NCBI GenBank assembly: GCA_958450365.1
Contig: CAUEEP010000743.1
Location: 1,302,001-1,366,000, forward strand
Length of the DNA stretch: 64,000 nucleotides
DNA from: Mesorhabditis belari
Taxonomy: Eukaryota > Nematoda > Chromadorea > Rhabditida > Rhabditidae
Reading direction: 5' to 3'
The position numbers were made by a program, and so were the translations under genes. Positions 35,894 through 53,265 of this stretch are shown piece after piece; the first letter of the stretch is position 1; each line of letters begins with the position of its first letter. The notes under the pieces were generated by a model. It ran no database searches. It was given only the letters and a program-made list of their open reading frames with translations, and had not been told where the DNA came from.

Positions 35894-38805
35894 ATGCAAT
35901 CATTCGCAATCGATCGTCTCATCGGACTGACTCCAACGCCGAAAGCTCAACTATCACCGTTTCACCAAAAAGCAACTGGTACATTACTTATGAAAAGTAT
36001 TTACTAGCGATTTCACTATGCATTAGAACAAATTCGATTCGATTTCAGATTCGAATTGTGCCATTAACTTGTCTCGTCACAATGAGATCACTCCACCAAT
36101 GCTTGCTCTGAGTCAATCACTCGCATCTTCCCCCGAACATCCACCATCAACCACTTCTCGACACCACATTTGTGGTATGTTAATCAAAAAAAATAAATAG
36201 CATATAGGTATTTGTTCTAAATTGCATTCGAGAAATTTTCAAGAGGATTGATGCGCGAAAACGGTGAATTGCTCAATCACTCGCTGTCACCATTTGAAGA
36301 GAAAAAAAAACGCGTGTCAACGGGTGAATTAGCATAGGCAAATTGACCATTTTTTAAAGGGAAAAAAAGGGGAAGATAGACATGTCAAGGGAAACAAAAC
36401 ACTCATTGAGTCGAATTTCGCATCTTTGCGAGCTTCCATTTGCCTTTATTTCGTGTTGCTCAATGACTATTCATTATCTACCATAAATCTTTAAGTAATG
36501 CATCTAACTAAAAAGGAAATCCTAGACCTTTCAACTCTCAACGATCATCCATCTCATTGCCAAATCTTTATTGAGTGATTGTAGATAGAGTAGATAGAGT
36601 TTGAAAAGGATTGGTGAGGGAGGGGAAGAAAATCGTGATAAAGAGTGTGAAGTGATCAGGCGAAAGGAAAGAAGATACCTGTGTACTTTTGCGCTCTTTT
36701 CCCTTCGTCAAAGACTTTTATTATGGTAGGTGCGGGCGGGCTCTTTTTCTCGATAGCTGTAAACGGTAGTAAATGTTTTCGATTGAAGCGCGCAATGTTG
36801 TCCCAACAAAGCCGCAAAATTGCATAAACTTTTCTCCACTTTTCTCACCCAATCACTCCTCTTTTAGACACGGATCATTTTTTTTTGAGGGATTAGAATT
36901 TCACAAATTTATCAACAGATACCAACAGTCTTTTTCAAAATGAACAACGAGAAATTTGAAAGATAACTAGAACTAGAAAACTAGAACTAGAAACTAAAGA
37001 ACTAGAAAACTGTTAGAAAGAAATTCTTTATCTTTATCTTTTTTCACTTGAAAAGATGTAAAGACGAGAATTCTTTCACTCACTCATTCACTACTCGATA
37101 ACTGCTCAAATTAGAGTAGAGTCATTGGATAATAGAAGCAGAAAATTAGGCGTACTCACTTTCCATCATTTTCTTTTTTTCCCCCCATCGATGTCTCCCC
37201 AACCGCAACAAATTATCGTGTCTCTATTAAACGAAGAAATGGTCGTCAAATGGCTGAAGAACAGAAGGCTAATTAGAAATTAGAACCCAGCACTTATACT
37301 CTCATTTTCTCAAGTGATAATTGGCTCACTTTAAAATTAATTTTAAAAAAAATTTCAGATGATAACTCGCTTCGACGCTATCGGACAGCATTCAGCCGAG
37401 AGCAGGTAGAAAAAAGAAAATGAGAAAGCTTTGAACATTAGCTTTCAGATCACACGATTAGAGCGAGAATTCGCAAAAGAAAACTACGTTTCGAGAAAAA
37501 CGCGTGGCGAACTCGCATCCGAGCTGAATCTACCCGAAGGAACCATCAAGGTCTCTCATTTGTGATTTCTTGAAGGATTACGGTAGATTGGTGAAGAAAA
37601 AGAAGAAAAAGGGAATCAATTGAGTCAAATAGAGTTTGATTCGAGAAAAAGGGGGGGGGGGGAGGGGTGCTCGTGAGCAGGTTGAGTCATAAAATGCGCG
37701 AAACGATCGCGCTCCATGCTGGTTAATAGAGTGCAAATGAGACCCCTGAAGCCTATTTATTTTCCAGAAACGAATCACGAAATCCGTTTCCCTTCCGGAA
37801 ATTGCAAATACGGCTATCGTGTCAAAATTTTCGATTGAGTACTTGAAAAAAATGAAAGCAATTGAAGAAAGTGTTTAGGTGTGGTTCCAAAATCGCCGAA
37901 TGAAGGATAAACGACAAAAGGTGATTTTAAAAGGCATTACCGTAATACCTCGTAATACCTAATAGTAGCGCCCCTCTCCCATAATGACGGGGTATTGCCG
38001 CGTAGTCTAACTTTACACGCTCCATACTCCGCGCTGCTTTATGCTACAGTGTGCGCTTAAGTGTCAAATGATAGCTCTTGAAATCTAGTATTTTTTATTA
38101 CCAAAAGTGTAGTTGGGAAAAACCTAAGGGCTGAGAAAAAAATGATTTTCTAAAAAGAAGTTAGACTACGCGACTGTACGTGGGGGGGGGGCGCTACTAT
38201 TAGAGGTATTACGGTAATTGTTTAAAGTTTCCGCACGTCATAAGTTTTAACATTCTTATCTCTATATCAAATTTGCAGCTTCAACTGGGTGGTCTTGGAT
38301 GGCCATTTTTGCCGGCTCCACTTGCTCTCATGTTCAATCCATTGGCTACCCAGGCACATTATGATGCGTGGCACAAAGCCACTATAGCCAATTATCCGGT
38401 GAGTAAAATACTATGGTTTTCTAGAAACACTTATTGCTAGAAATTTGTTTGAAACAAAGTCTCCATTAGGTACCCAAGATGGACTCTTCTTTTCCATTCA
38501 TGTCGCCTAATGCCCAATCTGAGCAAGCAAGGTAATTAATTTATCAAAAACGATATTAGAAAGAAAAAATATAGCACACCGACCCAAACAACTCTACGCG
38601 ATTCACCGGACTCTTGTGATGGACTTTTTGAGGATGAAGAAATGCAAAAGTATCATACAGTTAGTCAAAAACCGAAGACTAAAGCTTAAATGGTTAACTT
38701 TAGAATCAAGATGTTATGCCTCAAGAGAATAAATGCTCGGTCGAGGGAGAAAACAATGAGGACACTCCACAAAAATTCAAGAAAGAAAATAAGCAAACCT
38801 CATAA
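35894..38805 (+). CDS. vab-7: Even-skipped-type homeodomain transcription factor (VAB-7)
   Basis: Nine exons (35894-35978, 36049-36174, 37359-37405, 37449-37550, 37879-37920, 38279-38398, 38470-38531, 38575-38659, 38704-38805) give 256 residues. The homeodomain runs about residues 76-135: [65 protein letters not shown] and RRMKDKRQ are diagnostic of Eve. After it comes [17 protein letters not shown] and an acidic, Ser-rich tail. Known role: posterior body muscle and epidermal patterning and motor neuron identity. The start is the first Met of exon 1. Intron 2 (36175-37358) is 1.18 kb. The intron before exon 6 carries a MITE. Confidence 0.93.
36960..37012. repeat. Short ACTAGAA repeat
   Basis: About 50 bp of ACTAGAAAACTAGAACTAGAAACTA repeats in the long vab-7 intron. 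Confidence 0.6.
37938..38216. mobile_element. MITE, TACCGTAATACCT variant family, copy 2
   Basis: Ends TACCGTAATACCTCGTAATA and AGAGGTATTACGGTA bound about 279 bp. The interior shares CCCATAATGACGG and TTATGCTACAGTGTGCGCTTA with the main MITE family, which links the two terminal types. It lies in a vab-7 intron, 17 bp from exon 5. Confidence 0.9.
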
Positions 38806-39137
38806 TGGATTTATACAAATGTAGCTTGCGCACTTTGAGCTGTGATTTTACCGCGTTTTTAAAACAAATCTTTATCGTATATTTGCAAAAGAAATACAGT
38901 TTACCCGTGACTTTGATTAAAAACAACAAAAAGAAACCAAAATAAATAAAAGAACACGAGAAGGATATCTACCCCCTATATCTACTTCTAACGTTAAGTA
39001 GAAAATTCTTACAATTGATGCAAAGTTTTTAAAAAACCCTATATCTTCTTTCTCCGTAATGTTGCTCGTTATTCCGAAACATTTTCCCGTATTTGAGATG
39101 CTTAAAAGAGAAGGCCCGTCACAAAAAAAAAGAAAAT

Positions 39138-42100
39138 TTACAAACTTAGCAAAGGATCACGATCTGAGTACCAACGATTGGATTGTATCCTTTCATAGTA
39201 GAGCATGTATGCTTGAGCAGAAGTGACTCGTTGAAATGGAACCTCCGTCACCTGAGTGTCATTCGTCAAAAACCACCTACGTTGATTTTCGCCAATGCCT
39301 CGACGATAAGTGACAAAATGTCCAGTTTCAGGAACACCCCTAAAATACAGAATATTAAAGTAGCAAAATGATTAAAGCTGACATGTGTTCACTCACGGCT
39401 CGTAATTGGTATCCATATTTTACCAACTCTTTTCTTTCCGAAATAAATGAGCCGCCACTAAATGGAATCGATTAGGATCATTTTTTTTGCTATGAAAGAG
39501 TTACAAAAAATGCTATAGCAAACCCACTCAATCAGTGAGTAATTACGACCGAGTCCATTATCATGATTTATTCGCCATGGTTTGGCTTTCTAAAACATGG
39601 TTAATTAATTTAGAAATCAATAAAAAAATATGCCTGTTGAACCTCAGCACCCCCCACAATTCTGTTCAAATTCTCCAACAGATGTCTTTCGTTTTCATGC
39701 CTCTTAATAGATTTTTCGTACTCCTCCTGAAAGTTTCAAAGAGTTGTAAAGAGTTATAAGATTTACCTCTTTGTTTGAGTAGAAGCAAAAGTCGCGCATG
39801 TCAAGTATCTCAGCAAAATCGACATGTTCTTGTAATTTGAATACATTTCCCGAGGGGAGCACCCCGACACGTTCGATTCGTATCATAAACACTTGCGGTA
39901 GCTGAAAATTTGCAAGGTAATTTTTGAAAATTCTTGCATTGTTTTAAAATAAAACTAAACTATTTAGTCCTTATCTTTCTAATCAGACGCATAAAAACTC
40001 TGGCCACCACCGAAGTTCTCGCGACGAAGCTAACAAAAACGCTGGGTTTGTTTGAGGGTGAAGAGAGCAAACAAAATCTTCAAGTGATAAGTTTACTCAA
40101 AGTCAACGAATCGCGAGAGGTGTGAATGTTGTCTTTGCACATTGATTAGACTAGTCTTTAAGCCATTGAACGCCCACCTTTCCACTATAAAATGGGGCCA
40201 CAAAATCTAAATGCATCAAGTTTCAACTGCAGCAATGAAATCAGGAGCAATTTTCGTTCTTTTCTTCTCCATTGCCTTGGTGAGTTTTATATATAAATAA
40301 CTTACAAAATTCTTAACTAATACTTTTTATCCAATTAAGAATTAATCTTTACTTTACAAATCAATTAAATTTACAGGGAAGCGTGATTCGTGAAAAGCGC
40401 CAATGTGGATGCCCTCAACCGGTTCAACCACAATGCTCTTGCCAGCCGTCGGCTCCTGCTGTGCAGTTGCAGATGCAGTGTTCGTGTCAAGCAGCCCCAG
40501 CACCAGCTCCTGTGTACACACCTGCCCCAGTCCCGGTCACCGCCGCTCCCATCTACAACCCTCCTGCTCCAGTCCAATCTGATTGTGGATGCCAACAACC
40601 CCAAGTGCAGCCAGCTCCAGTCCAGCAATGCCAGCCAGTTTGCCAGCAACAATGCCAGGATCAGTGTGCCCCACAAGCCGCTCCACAACAATGCCAATCA
40701 TCATGCCAGAGCGCCTGCCAAACTGGATGCCAATCTTACACCTCTTCCATTGGTAATGGAGCTCAGCCCTCGTACCCCTCAATTGGCAATGGAGCTCAGC
40801 CCTCATATCCAACCATTGGAAATGGAGCCTCGCCGGTCAACTACAATACCCCCTCCATCGGTACCGGTGCTCAGCCAGCATGCATGAACTCATGCCAGCA
40901 ACAGTGCAGCGACTCATGCGTGGTTCAGCAACAACCCATGGCACAGTGCCAGCCCCAGTGTCAGCAACAATGCCAGTCGGCCTGTGCCCCATCTGGTGGA
41001 TCCATGTCTGCTCCAGTGCAACAACAAAGCTTCCAAATGGCCGTACCAAACAACCAAGTCAGCATTGGCAACGGAGCCCAGCCCAACTGTATGCCATCGT
41101 GTCAGCAACAATGCACTTCAAGCTGTGTTTCTCAAAATCAACCCATGAACCAGTGCCAGCCCAGTTGCCAAAATCAATGCAACAACGCATGTTCACCACA
41201 AGTCACAACCAATGCCCCAGTTACTGCTACTGCCGTCATTAACATCGTTCTTGAGGTTTATTTTAGTTAATAATTCGGTAATCATTAAAAATTCAGGCTA
41301 GCGTTGCTGAATCGGCTCAATGTCAACCACAATGCCAGCAACAGTGCTCAAATCAGTGCTCCCAACAGACTCAGTCCCAGGGATGTGGAAATGCCTGCCA
41401 ACAACAATGCTCCGCTCAATGTCAGCCTGCGGTCACCCCTTGCCAGCCATCGGCCTCCAGTGGCTGTGGATGCCAACAAGGCTATTCTCCCTGCCAATCT
41501 ACAGCTGGTCAATGCTGCAAGAGAAGATAAACTCCCCCTCAAAAACCCATTTGCTGTATATACGTGAAAACCGTCCAATAAAGTACTTGTAAAAAAAAAA
41601 CAAAAAAGAACATACCATACAAATTCCTTGTTTTTTAATAAGACCACTGTCGAGGCGTCCGTTTTTCACTTTACATTGATCACAGGTGGCACCTCGAATA
41701 ACCTCAATGCAGAAAAACTTGCGTAACAATGACTCGATCGTGATTCTCTAAAACACTATTTTATTCATTCTACAATTGAGTTTTAAAACTCACGTTTCCA
41801 TGAAAGGCTTTTGGGACACTCAATGAAATCACACTGAAACGATCTTGTCGTACTTTCTAAATATTTTTTTAGTCGGTAATTAAAAAATATCTACCTTAAA
41901 CAAGCATCCCGTTTGACAACATTGAAGCTGTGTTGAAACAAGGCCAATGCAAGGAGAGCGAATTTTTGAATCCAAATTTGAGGCTTCAAGACATCTGTAC
42001 AATGGTTAAAATATTAATAGTAAATTCAAAGCTGATTGTGAATACCGTTTTAACATCAAACGTGTCCTTGTCGGCATCAGACTATCTGAACCAACCATTG

Positions 42101-42891
42101 TGTCGTCAATTTGGGCATCTTGATTAGACTAAAAACAATAAAATTAGGTGATACATTTCCTGAAGATTTAACGATTCCTGAAGATTTAACGATACCTGAA
42201 GATTTAACAACCCAGGGCCGTACAAACGTTTACTCCTCAAACGCGTTAATTCTTCCTCCCAAGTCGTTACAAAAACGTTCAGTAATTCATGTAAATCTTG
42301 CTCAACTCCTAAAAATTTGATCACAAAATTTAAAGATATTTTTAAATACCCAACACAATGTTCCACTTGTGTCCTGCTAGAGAAGAAGCAATTGGGGCCG
42401 CCGACACAGTGATTTCTTCAGCATCATTCAGCGCTAAAAAAATAAAATGATGTAAAATTAAAGCAATAAAACATACCAATCACCGTGTTTCGCAATTCGG
42501 TCAAAAAACAATTTTCATCTTCAACTTCGACTTCTTTGATATTTTTTAGCCATTGAGAAAAAGACGGCAGACTAAACTGACCAAATACCCAGATCGATAT
42601 TTATAAAATTTTATTGTTAAAATCCCAGATGTTCGTTAAAAGAAACGTTAAAAACAAATCACCTAGCCATTCCTTGTAAAAGAGCATTGATGTAGCAAGT
42701 GTTTCCGAGATTGAGAAGCCCAGGAACGTTTCCTTTTTTCACCTCTAAAATCAAAAACCTTTTCTTCTGTTATAAAAACCCTTACTTTTTCTTACGCCGG
42801 GCTTTCTCGTAGTTAGGAACAGATAAATTGCTGCCACTGCGATTGATCCACAAAGTAGTGTTAATGGAGCTGCGTTCATCCTAGAGAACAT
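39138..42891 (-). CDS. USP30-type mitochondrial deubiquitinase
   Basis: Fourteen exons (42891-42786, 42744-42663, 42571-42477, 42433-42350, 42308-42234, 42118-42046, 41994-41895, 41856-41794, 41747-41616, 39901-39767, 39726-39643, 39589-39528, 39489-39424, 39339-39138) give 452 residues in one frame. An N-terminal membrane helix (TLLCGSIAVAAIYLFL) precedes the Cys box GNVPGLLNLGNTCYINALLQ, the QD box GVEQDLHELLNVF, a CDQC zinc ligand pair, LPQVFMIRIERVGVLPSGNV, and the His box GVPETGHFVTYRRG ending AQAYMLYYERI. An N-terminal anchor with this USP core is the USP30 layout: an outer-mitochondrial-membrane enzyme that opposes mitophagy. The ninth intron (41615-39902, 1.7 kb) contains a whole gene on the other strand. 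It is divergent from DDX42 across 435 bp. Confidence 0.9.
40235..41530 (+). CDS. Secreted Cys/Gln-rich repeat protein, ABU/PQN type
   Basis: Three exons (40235-40279, 40377-41255, 41297-41530) give 385 residues. A signal peptide (MKSGAIFVLFFSIALGS) and a basic VIREKR site are followed by CQ.QCQQQC / CQSSCQSACQTGC modules spaced by Pro/Ala tracts. Three to four SIGNGAQPSYP units occur near residues 135-170, and it ends GQCCKRR. Known of the family: C. elegans abu/pqn paralogues are secreted and associated with the pharyngeal cuticle; they have also been called activated in blocked UPR. TATAAAA is at about 40188, 47 bp before the start, and AATAAA at 41578. It is entirely inside an intron of USP30, antiparallel. 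Codon use is GC-richer (CAA/CAG, TGC, CCA) than its surroundings. Confidence 0.85.
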
Positions 42892-43326
42892 TATCTGGAA
42901 AATAAAACGTATATCGAAATGACGTAAAGAAATCTTTATCAATCATGACGGCACCACTCAATTTCGGGATTTCATTTCGAGAATACTTTTTTGCTTTTTA
43001 TTACAAATTGTATTAAAAGGGCAACCACGCAATTACATATTCATGCAAAATGGAGCCCTTTTCAATGTAATTTGTGAAACTTCCGAACTAGAGTAGGGTC
43101 TTCATGACCATGGAAAATTTTCTTTGTTCACTTTCTTTGTTTGCTCGATTACATTACAAAAGTAATATTTTTTTCATAGAAGGTAGCAGTATCAGGATGT
43201 AAAGAGTAGGCTGTAGTTCATGTTGCTTAATGCTTAGAAAATCACTGTTCTCCAAAGTTAGCCCACCGATTTTTTTTTGTTTTCTTCTTGGAGTAGATCA
43301 TTATGCTTTAATTTTTTTTCTTTTAG

Positions 43327-47372
<4,046 letters not shown>

Positions 47373-48277
47373 CTGTAAATTCATATTTCTTTATTTGTAA
47401 CTAAGTTTGTTAATATTTTATTTTGGGATTTTACGATTTTTTATTTTATTTTCAACTTTTTAATAAAATAGTTGTTATATATTCTCGGGTTTTTAAGGTT
47501 GAGGGTCTGGTACCCCACCCCCAAACCATCGAAAAATTTCAACAAATTTACATCTTTTTTAACAATTTGCACGTGGTACACACGCGAAAGATTTATATAT
47601 GGGTCAACTAATGAAGAATGTTTATTTTTAAAAATCGCGCAGCATTGGTTGACCAAATGGATGACTTACGAGGGTTAAACGCCCGTCAACTCTATCGACT
47701 GTTAGGTTTCGATGACGAAGCATTTGAGGTCAAGGTCGGGGACTTTGGTCTTTTTCATACATTTCGCATGTGTGTCTGTCGAGGAAACATGAATTTTAGA
47801 TCTGTCAAAGATCAAAAATTTAAATACGTTAAATTTTTTTCGATGGTTGGGGATACCAGCTGAAGAAGTACCGTTTTTAAATTCGCATTTATTGTGCTTT
47901 GTATTGAGAATGATTTTTGTAAGTTAAAAATTTAAGACTCGGTTCATTGCATGATTTACAACAAAATAGAAGACAACAGACCGGAATAGAATAGAGTTAC
48001 TTTCCAGTACTAAAAACGCGTGTACATTGCGCTCTTTTAGGAAAATGTAAAAGTAAATCTCTAGTTAATCATATAGGCTTATAGTTTACCTTCTCTATAA
48101 ACTTTCACTTATCAAAAATAGCTCTAAAATCTTTTCCAGAACACTACATGATTCTTCAGCCGACAAAAAGCACGGACTTCTGGGGAAAAGCATTTGCATA
48201 AAATTTTTCGATTCCAGAAAAGTATCAAAGGATTAAAAACCTTTTGTATCATGCTAATGATTTCAGAAAAATAATTA
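47373..48277. other. Gap between DDX42 and the next gene
   Basis: About 900 bp. An open frame at 47618-47863 contains LRGLNARQLYRLLGFDDEAFE, which looks like real protein but has no recognised family and no clear exon partners; it may be a decayed exon. The rest is AT-rich. Confidence 0.3.
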
Positions 48278-50815
48278 ATGGAGACGATACGCCGTTTTCA
48301 AAGCTCTTGCTATGATTTTGGGAGATCGGTGGTAGAATGGCGATCACCTCTCACCGCTCCCTATCTCATGCTCATTAATTCGGCTTTTTGGTGGGTGGCC
48401 TAAACTAAAAAAAATAACAAATCCTAGCTATCAAATGAATAGCTATCAATTATAGGGCGACTAGTCTTTATGCTGATCGAATGACTCAACTTCAAGCACT
48501 TCTTTCATTTTCCGCATTCGTCTTTGGATGGGATGTTTTATTGTCACCGACTCACGAAAGAAACATTGCAACGCATATGCTCTTTTGGCCTGTGCAATCA
48601 TTGTGGCGGGTAAGGGTAAAGGCTTCACAATATTAAATGAGAAAATAAAAAATATATATTTCTTTTTAAAAAGATTCATGAGCTTCAAAAATGGAGAATG
48701 ACTCTTTCAGACATTTGGCGTTTCGTTGAATCTCTACAGTGCTCACGTGCTACGAGTCGGACTTGCTGAACGAGCTTTCTGCTCAGCCTATTGTGCACGT
48801 ATGTTTACAAAAAAGGTGACAATGAAAAAGTCGAAATTTTAGTGGCATGTCTCTTGATAAATCCTGTTTGGAACTATTATGATACAAATCAAAAAATCGC
48901 CAACACCATCACGTACTCAGGAAAACAGGTCAGTGAGACAATTGGAAAGTCGAAAAATTTTTGATAAAGGTGTATGCTTTTTTACAAAAGGCGGTCATTC
49001 AACCGTTTCTTGTGGTTGCTAGGGCAATCAAGTACGTCGTTTGCTTTCAATTTGTGCCACGTAAGTTTTTTTTTTTGTAAACTCACACCAAAGTTATCAA
49101 ATGATTCAGCAATGTTGGCCGCGATTCGGCAAGCTTTTAGCTCGACGGGTGGTGGGATTAAGGGTCTATGGATGGCTTTCTATTCGTGGATTTGTGCCGG
49201 TTTAGTCGCCATTGCTAAATGGTTTGTTTGGAAGGAAAAAAATAAAATAAACTAGAGTCCAACGATCAATGGACTTAGGTGGCGAACATGCGTTTTGACA
49301 CCAATTGGAAACGGTTTCCGAAAACTCGGCCAATTTCTTCGCTATTGGCTTTGTGCTCATTGGTGGCCTGACTTTTGTGCATGGATGAAATTGAAGGTTT
49401 TGATTGTAAAAAAAAAACAAATATCATTTAGTTTGATTTCAATTTAGTTCGGTCGCCCACTACAAAGGCTTTTCAATTATGTTTGTTTCTGTTTGGTTTA
49501 CGTCGTTTGTGGGCACTGGATTCGACCAGTTTCACGGTTTGTTATAGCAAAAACTCATTGAAATTCGCTGAATTTAGTTTTGTTTGGAAAGTTTTGTTAG
49601 TTTGTTTTGTTTTAGTTTTGTTTGGAAATACCTTTGCGTGCTTGGAGGGTTTCTTCATCGAAATGTGTTGACACCGATGAAAATGTATGCATAATAAAGT
49701 CCAAAATTTTAGAGAATTTCTAGAAAACTATTGGAATGGGGACACGAGGTGTCAGTGTTGACAAAGCGACTTCTTCATCAAGCCGCTCTCGCCATTCGAG
49801 ATTCAGTTATTTGGCCAATTTGCTTGGCAATAGTTGACGCTGGGAAACAGGTTTTACAAAAGTCAGCGTACCTAATTACCCAACAACCTCAGGTGTATGC
49901 TGTTATTTATCGAACTTTTATTCAGCCAGTGATCGACTATTTTTATGTGCGATACAAGGTAACAATAAAGCCGACATGTGAATGCTATTTAGCAATTCAG
50001 AAAATCGAAGATGTTGCCTACATCTATGTTCTTGGTCCAGTGTGTGAGAAAGTGATCAAAAACATTCCGGAAAAGTCGCCATTCTGTGGTTAGTTGAAAA
50101 AGGGAAATGTAAAATTCGAGAACTAATAGATGACTCTGACGAGGAACTAGAAGGACTACTGCCTGAAGAGTTCAGCGGTGATGAGGAGGAGATTGTAACT
50201 CCCGCAACTCCGGCGGTAGCACCAGTTGCCCAGGAACCACCTCTTCGTCCCTCTGTATCACAAACAATACGCAAACCAGTGGAACTTCCAATTCAAACAC
50301 AAAAGTGACTCAAAGGCTTTGGTTAATAGATCTAAAGACAAATTATAGACCAGTTGAAGTTCAAAAGCCGGTGACACCGAAGAAAGAGAAGCAGAACGAG
50401 GTTCCCGAAGAAGAGGACTTGCTACCAGATCTTGAGTTTGAAAATGACGGTTCGAATGACGTGAAACGGATTGTAGAAACAGAGAGTTTAGACGATGATC
50501 ACGAGTTTGCGATTGGCTTGTCATTTCCGGCAATTCATGCAAGCGAGAGTTCAGACGAGGAGTTTGATCTGAACAAGGGAGCTCCTCGAGTGAGACGTCC
50601 AAAAAAGCCGGTCAGTTAGTAGGAAGTGATATTTCCCAAAAAAAGGCCTTTAGAAGGTATTGCGCGTGAAAGAAGAAGAGCATGTGATTGAAGAAGAAGA
50701 GCTTGTACCAAAGAGACGAAGTCAAAAGCCTCGTGCGGTTTTGACTCAATCGGAGCCCATATCTCAACCCCAGAAGCCCATCAATCCCGATGATCATTTT
50801 GAGCTTCTAGGATGA
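48278..50815 (+). CDS. Uncharacterised Trp/Cys-rich hydrophobic protein with acidic tail
   Basis: Twelve exons (48278-48390, 48456-48609, 48711-48798, 48843-48928, 48970-49060, 49110-49221, 49279-49396, 49448-49536, 49724-50088, 50130-50304, 50349-50610, 50654-50815) give 604 residues in one frame; I do not recognise it. Residues 1-395 alternate hydrophobic helices and basic turns, many in the form W-x(2-6)-P (WPVQSLWR, NPVWNYYD, WRTCVLTPIGN, HWIRPVSRK, VIWPICLAI). Residues 396-604 are acidic and disordered (DDSDEELEGLLPEEFSGDEEE, VPEEEDLLPDLEFEND, HVIEEEELVPKRR). The exon boundaries follow the helix repeats. CAG 13 bp before the ATG suggests trans-splicing. The large exon 9 may contain a further 45-bp intron (49852-49892). 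Confidence 0.6.
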
Positions 50816-52123
50816 TAGGTGTAAATCTATAGCTACAGTCTTATATATTAAAATTTTCCTATCATCAAAACAAGCGTTTTCCTCTTTGTGAACTTCTTCC
50901 AAAACTTGTGCAATCCTTTAAAGAAAAGGGGATATTTTTGATATACTCATTTACATACCCAAACTTGCATAGATTGTTAAGGACTAAAATACGGTCGATG
51001 GCAAGCTATCTGTATCAAAAATAGCATTTTTTTAAAAATCATTTTTAGCTTGTTATTAGATCGACAAGTCCCAAAAGACTTTTCGCTATATTTTGCCACT
51101 ATTTCGGGTACATACCAAAAAGGTTCTTATTGCCTCTTTTATAAATCTTCTTTGATTGCCCTCATTATCAGATATGCTCAACAAAAAGTAGATATGAAAA
51201 GCGATAGTCTCAAATCAATTTAATCAAAACCCATTCAATGAACGCTTCAACTGCATAAAATTTCTCACAATTGCTAATGAATCCGGGTCGTAAAATTTTA
51301 TAACTAACCCTTTTGAATTTCATTAAAATTTTACAGCTTATCTTGCTTAATCGCGTAATATTAAACCAAAAAAGTTTTTCCTCGATAGTCAACGAGCCCT
51401 TGTACATTTGTTTTGTATTTACGAGTGTTGTATAAAATATTCTAGATTTTATTATGAATCACAAAAACATCTCGAGTTTGAGAAACCCGAGATTTCAAAG
51501 GAATATGCGTTGGGGAACAAGAGTATTTTGTAAAAATTAGTAAACATGATAGAAATTTTCGACTATGAAACAGATAAGACACGAGCAATAGGTAAAAACA
51601 AAGTTGGCAATAAAAAAAATTTTAAGGCAACTTTAGGTTAGCAAAAGCGAATGAATAAGCAGTAATCGATGGGGAAATACTTTGATCACATCGAATTTTA
51701 CACAAAATTTTCCTAAGCAGAGATAGAAATGAGTGAGTAAGTCGCGGGCCACACAAAAAAAGCTATTATTGCCAAAAATTTTGAGGAAACACGTCAAGGG
51801 ACTATTGCTCTATGAAACCGGGGATACGGCAAATATGGAAGTTCTCAGCGAGAAAGCGACTTAAATCATGGAATTTCGCATTCAATGAAAATTAATGTAA
51901 CCATTGTAAGATCGATTTTAAGGGAATTAAATATTAACCAAAACATTTTGCTTATGAAGAAAGTAATATCACAATGAATCTCAGAAATGTTTTAAAGGAT
52001 ATTTCTTTGGATCTCACGAAAGTTAAGAAGGCGATTTTTTGTTAAGAAGCTACAAATCTGCAAAAGGAAGAGCGAAAGTAAGTAATAGATGGCTGCAGAA
52101 TTTGCAAAATCACAACTTATCTT
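50816..52123. other. Gap between the uncharacterised gene and RAL
   Basis: About 1.3 kb of AT-rich sequence with stops in all frames. Around 51780-51870 a stretch reading ETGDTANMEVLSEKA in one frame is vaguely transposase-like, but it is too broken to name. Confidence 0.3.

Positions 52124-53265
<1,142 letters not shown>

Noticed and set aside
39934..40125. Plus-strand frame starting near 39934 as a separate small gene
   Set aside because: It lies in the USP30 intron upstream of the nested gene's promoter; no splice sites, family or codon bias support it.
40080..40130. A USP30 exon reading RDSLTLSK
   Set aside because: It looked tempting before LPQVFM, but no acceptor/donor pair keeps frame; the direct junction 41616 to 39901 gives the expected length and sequence.
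40371..40697. Minus-strand and alternate-frame ORFs over the Cys/Gln-rich gene
   Set aside because: They are shadows of the repetitive coding exon, which itself has a signal peptide, consistent introns and a Cys pattern.
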